This document shows positions 56,070-64,000 of a stretch of DNA of 64,000 bases, piece after piece (the first letter of the stretch is position 1; the number at the start of each line of letters is the position of its first letter). Origin of the DNA: Megascapheus bottae (lineage: Eukaryota; Chordata; Mammalia; Rodentia; Geomyidae); assembly GCA_024803745.1 (NCBI GenBank), contig JANJXV010000010.1:31331525-31395524 (forward strand). Reading direction: 5' to 3'. Position numbers and translations under genes: made by a program. The notes below the pieces were generated by a model. The model was given only the letters and a program-made list of their open reading frames with translations, ran no database searches and was not told the origin of the DNA.

Positions 56070-56875
56070 TATCCTGGCAATGAAGGAAGCATGTGAGAGA
56101 CAGAAGAGTTATAGGAGTTGGTTTTGGAGCAGATTGTACTATGAGGGTTCCCAGGAATTGAGAAGGAAACTAGAGAACATAAGAATGGAGGGGCCCTTTA
56201 TAAGCCTGTGAGTCCATCACTCGGCAGTGGAGAGACCTTAAGCTCAGAACAATGAGATAAAGTGGCCAAGTTCAGCCACCAGGATAGTGTAACGTTGGTC
56301 CCTTGGTGTCCGCTTGGTAAAGTAGGACACCTTTCGCTGGCCTGAGGAAGAGGACACCCGGGGGTGTCAGGCTGCTCTAAGAAAACCCTCAGCACTTCGA
56401 ATCAAGGAAAGATGAGTCAACTGCTCTTTTGTTTTAGTTCTTGAACTCTGAAATTTTGACTTGTGGCTCGGTGCTTGAGGCAGTGTGTACCCTTGGCTGA
56501 GGGGGTGGACGTGAGGAGGATTTAGAAGGTGGTGATTAGGTTCTCTGAGACATCTTGGTCTTGGGGAAGCGTGTGGGGAGAAGGCGGATTCCTCTGAAGA
56601 GGAGGAATGTAAATGGGTCAATTTGATATCAGTTCTGGCTCTCTTGGAGTGCAATAAAAATAGGATGCAGTTGGGGTTTCCTTTGTTAGAAGGATCGCTC
56701 TGTATCCTGGAATCAGAGGGAAAATATTGTTACATCGGGTTGTTTGTAACAGAGCGTCTGTTGAGACCAATCTAATTTAGCTCAACAAGGATTTCCATTG
56801 TGTCCATCACAAGGTCAGATATACTGTGTAGAGCAGAAGAAAGACTTTCTGGCATTGCTGATCCAAGACTCTTTT
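56070..56875. other. Unique sequence, nothing recognised
   Basis: No gene or repeat recognised. Confidence 0.45.
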
Positions 56876-56879
56876 TGTA

Positions 56880-57112
56880 TATTATTACTGTTGTTGTTGT
56901 TATTGCTAATATCCCAGCTTGAACTTGGGGTCTCATCCTGTCACTCATAGCTAGTGTTTTACCACTTGAGCCATGCCTTCAGTCCACCTTTTTGATGGTC
57001 AATTGGGATGGACTCTTGAAGACCTTTTCTGCCTAATCTGGCTTTGAACCAATCCACCCAGCCCTCAGCCTTTCAAGTAGCCAGTGTACCAGGTGTGAGC
57101 TACTGATACCTA
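56880..57112 (-). mobile_element. B1-Geo SINE, diverged
   Basis: A (GTT)n-type tail (56888-56905), then 'gcttgaacttggggtctcat', 'tgttttaccacttgagccat', 'aatctggctttgaaccaatc', 'ccaggtgtgagctactgata'. Confidence 0.78.
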
Positions 57113-57114
57113 CC

Positions 57115-57240
57115 TGTTTTATACATTTTAATGGGTTTCATTGTGACATTTTCATAAGCATTTATAACATAACTCTCCTGTTACCGTCACTTTTTAGCCT
57201 CTTCTGTTTCCAGGGGTCCCCTTTCTCTTCCTAAATAAGG
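57115..57240 (-). mobile_element. L1 3' UTR fragment
   Basis: 'gggtttcattgtgacatttt', 'cataagcatttataacataa' and 'ctcctgttaccgtcactttt' resemble antisense rodent L1 3' UTR (tgtgacattttcatacatg). Confidence 0.5.
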
Positions 57241-57264
57241 ACCCAACAATCTTATGAAATCAAG

Positions 57265-57485
57265 CTCGGTGCTGGTGGCTCATGCCTTTGATCTTAGCTG
57301 CTTAGGATGCTGAAATCTGAGGATCAAGGTTTGCAGGCAGTCTGGGCAGGAAAGTCTGTGAGTCTCATTCCTACTTAACCCCGAAAACCCAGAAGTGGAG
57401 GTGTGACTCAGGAGGTAGAGTACCAACCTTGAGCAAAAAAAAGCCTAAGGGACATCATCCAGGCCCTGAGTTCAAGCCCTAAAGC
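57265..57485 (+). mobile_element. B1-Geo SINE
   Basis: Sense dimer: 'gctcggtgctggtggctcat', 'tcattcctacttaaccccga', 'ggtgtgactcaggaggtaga', 'gccctgagttcaagccctaa'. Its tail has become the (CA)n run that follows. Confidence 0.86.
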
Positions 57486-57486
57486 A

Positions 57487-57544
<58 letters not shown>
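57487..57544. repeat. (CA)n microsatellite
   Basis: About 28 CA units seeded at the 3' end of the SINE. Confidence 0.95.
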
Positions 57545-57546
<2 letters not shown>

Positions 57547-57549
57547 GAC

Positions 57550-58218
57550 TCACTTACATGGAACGGATGGAAATGGAGACTGAATAGTTTCAATGTTCCA
57601 AACCCTGATTTTGACAATGCATGTTCTGGAAAGTTACTGAGAAAAGGTGGAGGTGAAGAAATGAAAGCTTCTTGTTGGGGTCCCTGTATGTACATCCCCT
57701 GTGTTTCCCCCAGGCCAAGCCTTATCCCTGGTGCCTGGAAGTCTCCTCTGGGATGGCCTGTCTGTCAGCACAGCCCTTGGTAGACTAGTCAGGAGTTTCA
57801 GGTGCCCAGAATGGCACCAGATGCAGATTTAGAACTGCATCCGAGAAGACTTTTAGAGGCAAAGAAGGGACTCTGGAAGCCTGCTGGCCTGCTGTTCCAC
57901 AGTGCTTGTCCCTGGTGGTGCAATTTTGTAGGAGCAACTCAATGCTTTTCCCCTAGCTTCGTAACAACTTGATGCATGGTGGTACTGGGAATTCTTTCAG
58001 GTCTACTCTTTGACAGAAGGAATCTGCTGTGTGTATAGACACTTAGAGACAGAAAAATCTTTGTGGACTGAAAATCCAAGGCTGAAGACGTGGGTCAAGG
58101 TAGTAGTAACATGGATTGCAAGGAGGGAAAGGACTTGAGAAATGTACAAGTGACTCGGGGTACTTTTAGATGGTACTTAACCCAGTGGGAGTTAGCATAG
58201 TTGGTTTAATGGGAAAGA
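57550..58218. other. Unique sequence, nothing recognised
   Basis: No gene or repeat recognised. Confidence 0.45.
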
Positions 58219-58221
58219 TTA

Positions 58222-58312
58222 TCTTTCGGCAACACTGGGATTTGAATTCAGAGTCTCATGCTAGCTAGGGAAATATTCTATCACTTGAGCATGTCCCCCT
58301 CTCCCCCATCCT
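58222..58312 (-). mobile_element. ID-like SINE, diverged
   Basis: Antisense: 'ttcggcaacactgggatttg', 'aattcagagtctcatgctag', 'ctagggaaatattctatcac', 'ttgagcatgtccccc'. Confidence 0.6.
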
Positions 58313-58485
58313 CTTTTTTAAAGTTATTGTTTGAAGGGAAGGTGGGGGAGAGGATCTTGGTCTCCTCCCCTTTTGTTCTTTGGCATTCTGACCCCAAGTT
58401 TATTGGTTTTACTATGCTGAATGTTCCACCATGATGATCTGTAAGTCCTCTTCCACACACAAAGGTCTAAAAGCAATGGGTCCTC

Positions 58486-58628
58486 ATCTTGATGAGGGGT
58501 GGGGGTGAGGTGGGGGGAGGGAAATGGGGACCAAGACATGAGAAAGGGTATCAATGTTTGTAATAGACCTTCCATCTGGTGAATATAATGTAACCCTTCT
58601 ATTAATTACAATAAAAAATATATGGGAA
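58486..58628 (+). mobile_element. Short L1 insertion with duplication
   Basis: About 143 bp of L1 3' UTR ('gaaatggggaccaagacatg', 'agaaagggtatcaatgtttg', 'ccatctggtgaatataatgt', 'attaattacaataaaaaata'). It is the same lineage as 41701-41965. Flanks aaaagcaatgggtcctc (58469-58485) and aaaagcaatggctcctc (58629-58645) differ at one base. The site tct|aaaa is L1-endonuclease-like. Confidence 0.9.
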
Positions 58629-58879
58629 AAAAGCAATGGCTCCTCTGGTTTATGCGTCAAATGATCCCAAAATGTAACCCCCAAATAAGCCCTTTCTTCC
58701 TGTAAATTGATTATCTTAGGTATTTGGTACAGTGATGGACAGCTGACTAACACAGTGATATTGCAGCATGACTGTAGGATATTTTAGGGATAGCCAGGAC
58801 TAGCGGTTGCCTGGGCAAGGCTGGGGAGTTAGAAATAGGGCTGTGGGATCAGATGGGATGGTTTTGACTGTAATGTGAA

Positions 58880-59215
58880 CCAGCTGTGTGGCCTTCGGCA
58901 TGTGACTTGGGTAGGGTGACCAGCTCATCTAGTTTGCACGGGGCTTGCCCAGTTCTAGCATTAAAAGTCCCATGTCTTGGAGGGAAATTCCCCAGTCCTA
59001 ACAAAAGTGGGATGGCTCACTGGGGGCCATCCTGGTTTCAAAACTGCAATGCCTATGTCCTGGGAACTCATTCAGTAGTGCAAACCAGGCAGACTGAGCA
59101 AATTTGACTCTAGTTTTCTTATCTGAAGAGCAGAGGTAATACTAAGGACCTTCTCTGGAGTGTTGTATGGATTAAATGTGATCATCTCTATAAAGTGCTC
59201 AGCACACAAATTGTC
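58880..59215 (+). mobile_element. MIR split by another old repeat
   Basis: The left part ('agctgtgtggccttcggcat', 'gtgacttggg') and right part ('agttttcttatctgaagagc', 'ttgtatggattaaatgtgat', 'ataaagtgctcagcacacaa') are successive MIR segments. Between them lies a non-MIR block at about 58912-59095 beginning 'tagggtgaccagctcatcta'. Confidence 0.7.
58912..59030 (+). mobile_element. Old repeat beginning with 'agggtgaccag', inside MIR
   Basis: 'agggtgaccagctcatctag', 'tttgcacggggcttgcccag', 'cattaaaagtcccatgtctt' resemble a dispersed mammalian repeat with this conserved start. I think it is a DNA-transposon type but cannot name it safely. Confidence 0.4.
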
Positions 59216-59237
59216 ATGAGGAAGGCACAAAAGTAGC

Positions 59238-59298
59238 ATTTATTGAGAGAGAGAGAGAGGAGACAGGGAGACAGACAGATAGGGAGACAGACAGAAGC
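59238..59298. repeat. (GA)n plus GACA/GATA repeat
   Basis: A GA run of about eight units, followed by GGGAGACAGACAGATA-type units repeated twice. Confidence 0.9.
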
Positions 59299-59299
59299 A

Positions 59300-59690
59300 G
59301 CAGGGAACAGATTGGGTGCAGATAATGATAGATGATATTTCCTTACCGAAGCACATGGACAGAGCCAGCCCTCAAACTATAGAGCCTGTGTTCAGGGAGT
59401 CTATACCTGTATTTATAAAAGTGGATTTGCCAAGACAATTAGCTATGTCAACAAGGAAAATGCTAGATCTCAGAAAAGGACAAACAGCAGTGCTTACATT
59501 TTAATCATAGTTAGACTAACTATAAGCAAACATATACTTTCACCAGAGGATTTCCAAGACTCACCACTGGAGTATATCTCTACTGTCTGGTTCCATTGGT
59601 ACTGTGATTATATATGTGTGAGTGAAATAATTCCACATTTTATATTCCTACTCATCCATCTGTTGGTTGAGGTACTACTTTGATAGATAA
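59300..59690. other. Unique sequence, nothing recognised
   Basis: No gene or repeat recognised. Confidence 0.4.
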
Positions 59691-59785
59691 TTACGGAGTG
59701 GTTTTCATGTCTTGGGAACTTCACTAGGCTGTATGAAGGCTACAAAGAAAATACAGTCTCTATTGCTGGAAAATTTACAACACTT
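59690..59785 (-). mobile_element. L2 3'-end relic
   Basis: 'gtcttgggaacttcactagg' and 'gctacaaagaaaatacagtc', then 'tctattgctggaaaatttac', resemble the antisense L2 terminus (gggatacaaagatgaataagacacagtccctgccct). Confidence 0.4.
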
Positions 59786-59989
59786 TATTTTTCAAGAAGT
59801 CCATCTTCCATTTAGACATGAACCACCCATTCTCCCTATCTTATTTATTCTTTCCCAGACACAAGAGTTAGGCTTTATGACAGCTATACTTAATGATTTG
59901 AATCCACTTGCCAAGTTCCAAAAGCCAGAAGCAGAGCATCAGAAAGTCTCAATTTTGAAAGGATGGGCTGACAATAAGAGACGTAAACC

Positions 59990-60300
59990 AGGAAAGCAGA
60001 AGGAGAAGTGAAGGGAGGAGAAGCCAGAGAGAAGGACGGGGAGCAGAGAAGAGGGAACAGGAGGAAGGCGGCAAAGAAAGGGAAACAGGAGGGGGAAACA
60101 GGAGGGGAGGAGGGAGCGGTGGGGAGGGCGATGGAGCAAAGAGGAGCAGGGAAGAAGCAGTTTTGAACGTGTGGGCTCTGTAGGGAGAAATTAGGGAGAG
60201 CAAGATAGGAGACTCAAAAAGAAAGGCAGAAAACAGAAAAAGAGAACTTGAATAGGGAGGAGAGGGAAGCAGAGGGCAGAAAGGGGCTCCGGGCCTCTGG
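59990..60300. repeat. Long purine-rich tract
   Basis: About 310 bp dominated by A and G on the plus strand (GGAGG, GAAGG, AGGGA blocks), with few pyrimidines. The minus-strand frames through it (Ser/Leu/Pro-rich, up to 119 codons) are composition artefacts. Confidence 0.85.
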
Positions 60301-60348
60301 TAAGCCACAGCAAGTCCTCAATAGAACAGAAAGGTGGAAATCACATGC

Positions 60349-60400
60349 AACCCCCTTCCCCCCTCCCCCCCCCCCGCTTTTTTCCTCTCTTTAACCGCAG
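60349..60400 (+). other. C-rich pyrimidine tract ending in a splice-acceptor-like CAG
   Basis: A 40-odd-bp almost pure pyrimidine run with C11 and T6 blocks ends 'tctctttaaccgcag' at 60400. This fits a strong 3' splice site. See the finding for the downstream donor-like site at 60850. No coding support. Confidence 0.45.
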
Positions 60401-60404
60401 CTAA

Positions 60405-61055
60405 GAGGAAATTGGGTAAAGCACAAAACCTGTGGAGGAAGACCTTGCCTCTCTCTGCGTTTTGCCTAGGGTTTGTGTATGGCCGGTGGCCCTTTCCTCA
60501 TACCAAAGGCATCTATGAAGAGCTACTGTCCTGTGGTCAACTGAGTCTGAGTGTCTCTCCTGAGAGACTCTTATTCTGTCCCCCTCCAGGAGCTGGGAGC
60601 CCCCCTGAGCTTTGAAGCCCATGCTTCCCCAAACCACTTCCTCTTCAGAACTGCTCTCCTTCTACCTGAGGTGGCAAAGCAGGGTTGAGGAGAGCCCCCT
60701 TGCCTCCTCTGTCTTTCATTTTTCTTCAGTAGTCATATTCCCTGTCATTCTCCTGTTTTTTCACCTCCTAAGACTTCCATAAGTTAGAGACTCAGGACAA
60801 ATCTCTTACCATCCCCCAGAACTCATGTGAGTCAATTCACTTTGCCTTGGTGAGTGACCAAAGTGGCAAAGACCTTCAGAGGGTACCCTTGTTAGTTAAG
60901 ACCTGAGAACCCCCAAAGGTTGAAAATTTCTCTGATTGGAGCAAGTGTTCAAATTTCTGGATACCTCCATTGCCACTGTGCTTGGATCAGATTTGACTAG
61001 CTCAAGAATGGCGGTCGTTGTGAGGTGTGTCCATGGCCCCAGAACGCGTCATCTC
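60405..61055. other. Unique sequence, possible non-coding exon
   Basis: Low in repeats. The only plus-strand frame (60334-60615) stops well before the donor-like motif at 60850 and matches nothing I recognise. Confidence 0.35.
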
Positions 61056-61059
61056 TTGG

Positions 61060-61725
61060 TGTCACCATTCATTTTCTGCTGCAGTGTACCTGAGAGTGAA
61101 GCATTTATAAAGAAAAGAGGTTTACTTCCATTCATGGTTCTGGTAGCCCCAATAGCATGATGTAGGTATCTGCTTGGCTCCCAGGGAAATTTTGATGGTG
61201 GGAAGAAGGATAAACAGCCATATGGTGAGACAGGAAGCAAGAGAGCATCAAGGAAAGCAGAACTTGCTTTTAACAACGTACCCTCACAGTATCTAATTCA
61301 TTCTTGTAAGGAACTATGTTAATTTATGCACAACATGGTCTTTTTTTTTTCAGTTGTGGGACTTGAACTCTGGGTCTGGGCACTGTCCCAGAGTAGTCCT
61401 TGAGCTCTTCAGCTCAACAACTCTACCCGTGGAGCCACAGCACCACTTCTGGTTTTCTGGTGATTAATTGGAGATAAGAGTCTCATGGACTTTTTAGTGC
61501 CTGGGCTGGCTTTGAACCTCATTCCTTAGGTCTCAGCCTCCTGAGTAGCTATGATTACAGGCATGAGCCATCACGCCCAGCATGACATGGCATGACATGG
61601 TCTTCTAATGGTCCTCGAATCTCTTGGTACTGTCACATTGGCAATTACATCTCAGCATGAGCTTTTTTTTTTTCTTCTCAGTTTTAAGGGTGACAAATGA
61701 CTGTGCAAAGTTGTAGTTCTAAGGC
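61060..61725 (-). mobile_element. MST/THE1-like MaLR LTR split by a SINE
   Basis: Antisense LTR: 'catttataaagaaaagaggt', 'ttacttccattcatggttct', 'tttgatggtgggaagaagga' (61060-61332), then after the SINE 'ggtactgtcacattggcaat', 'tacatctcagcatgag' (61605-61725). This is the MaLR LTR order from 3' to 5'. It is a solitary, non-coding LTR relic. Confidence 0.7.
61343..61594 (-). mobile_element. B1-Geo SINE inside a MaLR LTR
   Basis: Antisense dimer, well kept, with T tail, Geo part, linker 'gattaattggagataagagt', and B1 part with head 'gctgggcgtgatggctcatg' in sense. The 10-bp repeat acatggtctt lies at 61333-61342 and 61595-61604. 'catgacatgg' is tandemly repeated at 61581-61600, just inside the right flank. 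Confidence 0.9.
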
Positions 61726-61729
61726 CATA

Positions 61730-61970
61730 ACCTCTGTAGACTTTAGGCTGAAAGGTAGCTATACTATTTAATAACTATTTGGAGGCTTCGCATTGTTAAA
61801 CTCTTAGGGCACTTTTAGATATTACCTAATGGCTTGTGTAGCTCCTATTCACAATCCCAGAGGATTGGCACCAGCTTGGAGATGGTTACGTTAAGTGATG
61901 CTAACATAGCACGAATTAGCTCCAGAGTACTTTTCCCCAAATGGTAGCTCCCTGAAGCTTGGAACAATTG
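61730..61970. other. Unique sequence, nothing recognised
   Basis: No gene or repeat recognised. Confidence 0.4.
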
Positions 61971-61974
61971 AGCC

Positions 61975-62385
61975 AGATGTGTATGATTAACCCCAATGAG
62001 TTGATGAGGAAACAGGGGTCCAAAGAGGTGGACTGACTGGTTTAGTGTTAGAACCTTTGGCAGACCTAGATTTCCTGATTTAAATCGAATGTTTTTCTAC
62101 AAACCTGCTGCTTGCCGATGACACCAAGATAAAGGCAATTATCTAGTGTGGATTGAACTCCCGCTATTCACTGGGCACCACGTTAAGTGCTTTAATGTAC
62201 ACTACTTCATGAATTGTTCCCAACAGACATGTGAGCCAAGGTTGTTTTGATCTGCATTTTATTCACGAGAGAACTGAGGTTGGGAGAGCTGAAGTGGAAT
62301 GGTTCACTGTCACAAGAAGAGGGGGTCAGGACCTAACTAGTCTGGTTTCTGAGCTGATGGGCTTAACGCCTGACCACTGATCCAA
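61975..62385 (-). mobile_element. Two tandem MIR relics
   Basis: First (61975-62100): 'gatgaggaaacaggggtcca', 'aagaggtggactgactggtt'. Second (62155-62385): 'tgggcaccacgttaagtgct', 'ttattcacgagagaactgag', 'ttcactgtcacaagaagagg'. Both are in antisense orientation, with about 55 bp between them. Confidence 0.68.
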
Positions 62386-62389
62386 CAGG

Positions 62390-62685
62390 ACAAAGGCAAA
62401 GCATCCAGTTCAACCTGGGTCCTGTTTTGAATTGTCCACTCATTTTCCTTGTCTTTTGCTTAAAAGCTTCTATTCCCTGGGAAACCAAAGTGCCTTTTAA
62501 CCATGTCTTAGTAGACAAATAACTGAACGGTTGCCAGTTCTTCTGGGTCAGGCAAGAGAGATAAACAGGAGGATTTGGGAATGAGAGAGGTTAGCAACAT
62601 GAGTCTAAAGGGAGGAGGGGCTTTCCCATTATGATGACCACAGTGGCAGTGTTGAAGGGAATCAGCAGGGGACAAAGCTATCATG
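62390..62685. other. Unique sequence, nothing recognised
   Basis: No gene or repeat recognised. Confidence 0.4.
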
Positions 62686-62687
62686 TT

Positions 62688-62882
62688 CTCCTCCTCCTCC
62701 TCCTCCTCCTCCTCCTCCTCCTCCTCCTCCTCCTCCTCCTCGTCCTTCTCCCCCCTCCTCCTCTTTCTGCTTCCTCTCCCTTGCCCTCCTATCCTCCCTC
62801 CCTTCACTTCTCCCCCCTCCTCCCTCCCTTCCCCCTTTTATCATCCCTCTGTCCCTTCCATCCTTCCTTTTCTTCATGCCAC

Positions 62883-62929
<47 letters not shown>

Positions 62930-62930
62930 C
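62688..62930. repeat. Compound (TCC)n, pyrimidine tract, (TA)n
   Basis: About 17 perfect CTC units (62690-62741), a 130-bp almost pure pyrimidine stretch to about 62876, then about 22 TA units (62884-62928). Four apparent frames here (poly-Ser, poly-Leu, poly-Glu/Gly, Tyr-Ile repeats) are artefacts. Confidence 0.97.
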
Positions 62931-62934
62931 ATAT

Positions 62935-64000
62935 TCTTAATTGACACAGGTTTGGATATTAGAACTAGAACTGTTTCCAGTCTGCTGAGGGGCCATAAAG
63001 CAAGCTCAAACTCGTGAGCACAATCTGCTTGCTTACATCCAGTTCTCATTATTTACAAGTAGCAAACCCTCCAGGGACAAGGTGAGCCTGGAGGAGTCTT
63101 CTTCCAGTTTTCACTGCTCTTTCTAATTTTACCAAGTAGGGGAGAAACGAAAGGCGCCCCAGGTCACCTTGCTGTGTGTTCTTTGTGATGTCTCAGTATG
63201 TTACCTAAGATTCATCCCGTGAAGCTGCTCATGGCTGGCTGGCCTAACCCCAGTGGGACTGGAGGGTCCTTTTAGTCTAAAAGCTTTTGGTTCTGGGAAG
63301 GAATTTGCAAGCTCATTTTCACAGAGTGGAGAGAGCAGTACTGCCCTTGACCATGATCTGCTTCCCTACAGCCCCATTCTGGTCTCCTCTCCACTGTACC
63401 TTTGCCTACAGGGCAACCAGTCTGCCAGGTTGAGTTACTGTGTCCTCTCAGAGCCTATGAGCCTCCATTCTTCAGGGGCCAAACAGCCTTTGCCCAACAG
63501 CCTCGAGTTCACTGTCACACACAGGCTCCACCCTGAGCCTGACTTCCACCTTGTCAGATGCTCATCTGCTTGGTTCTGAGCAGGCACAATTGCAGGTCAC
63601 GTGAATGGAGTTTGGCTCTCTGGCCAAGGCCTTTTCGGTTTCAGTTCAGGAATGGGAAAAGATGGGTGTGGCTGCGAGCTTTTAAGTACTCCTTGCCTCC
63701 AGTGTCCTGCTCACTGAGGGACTCTAATGGATTCTGAACTTGAGTTTGGAGCATTCATGAGGTCATTATGATTGTTACCTTGCCGAGGCAAAAGGTAGAA
63801 TATATTAATCAGCAATTTGTTCACTTGACTTGTGCCTTTCATCTGCCAAGACATGTCACATGGGCCTCCGTTCGTCTTCTTGCTCCAGCCCAGGCCACAT
63901 AAGGATGAATAGAGAATGGATTGAGCTTGGTGGATCAAATAGGTGGATTAGGGGAGGAAAGAAAATAGGGCTTCATTTCCCACTCCCAAGGTGTTGGATG
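62935..64000. other. Unique sequence to the window edge
   Basis: No repeat family or exon was identified. A donor-like 'acaaggtgagc' lies at 63077-63087, and the plus frame at 63253-63579 (108 codons) has no supporting motif. Confidence 0.45.

Noticed and set aside
59949..60308. 119-codon minus-strand Ser/Leu/Pro-rich frame
   Set aside because: It is the pyrimidine strand of a purine tract, where stop codons are rare by composition.
62631..63049. Poly-Ser, poly-Leu, poly-Glu and Tyr-Ile frames
   Set aside because: Direct translations of the (CTC)n, pyrimidine and (TA)n arrays in several phases and both strands.
63043..63090. Short exon before the donor-like 'acaaggtgagc'
   Set aside because: The upstream acceptor is poor and the interval is about 40 bp; insufficient evidence.

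Overview
This window reads as non-coding mammalian nuclear DNA, and the repeats point to a rodent of the superfamily Geomyoidea (pocket mice, kangaroo rats, pocket gophers). The diagnostic signal is dozens of dimeric SINEs. Their right half is a shared ~100 bp monomer, and their left half is either an ID-like (tRNA-Ala-type) monomer or a B1-like (7SL-type) monomer. The first arrangement matches my memory of the IDL-Geo SINE described from heteromyids and geomyids. The name is recalled, not looked up, and I cannot settle genus or species.

No protein-coding exon, rRNA, tRNA gene or CpG island could be supported on either strand. The open frames seen (up to ~140 codons) are chance frames, frames through microsatellites, or frames through antisense SINE bodies. 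The window is best read as intergenic or deep intronic DNA. Much of the remaining single-copy sequence resembles ordinary neutral DNA, with a few AT-rich or motif-bearing segments that could be conserved regulatory elements.

Layout. 0-4.6 kb: a palindromic pair, old L1 fragments on both strands, a Z-DNA-prone CG/CA tract and a long GT tract. 4.6-12.7 kb: mostly unique DNA with MIR and L2 relics and a young IDL-Geo inserted in an L1 3' end. 12.7-17.9 kb: the densest repeat cluster, with a SINE nested in a SINE nested in an L2, then tandem IDL/B1-Geo elements, an MLT1-like LTR and an L2 3' end. 17.9-24.6 kb: mostly unique, with a second MaLR piece, a 34-bp AT palindrome and a candidate regulatory segment carrying a MEF2 motif. 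24.6-32.3 kb: a trimeric SINE, an old L1 and several SINEs and GT tracts. 32.3-41.4 kb: L2, MIR and IDL-Geo copies. 41.4-50.9 kb: L1 3' ends with clear target-site duplications, SINEs, MIR and L2. 50.9-64 kb: sparse SINEs, an L1 3' end with a duplication, a MaLR LTR split by a SINE, and strongly strand-asymmetric purine/pyrimidine tracts at 60.0-60.4 and 62.7-62.9 kb.

The parts do not form a pathway. What they record is a layered history of retrotransposition: MIR/L2 oldest, then MaLR and old L1, then B1, B1-Geo and IDL-Geo. In at least nine cases the target-site duplication is still readable. Family names are assigned from remembered consensus features and edges are accurate to roughly 10-20 bp unless a duplication fixes them.
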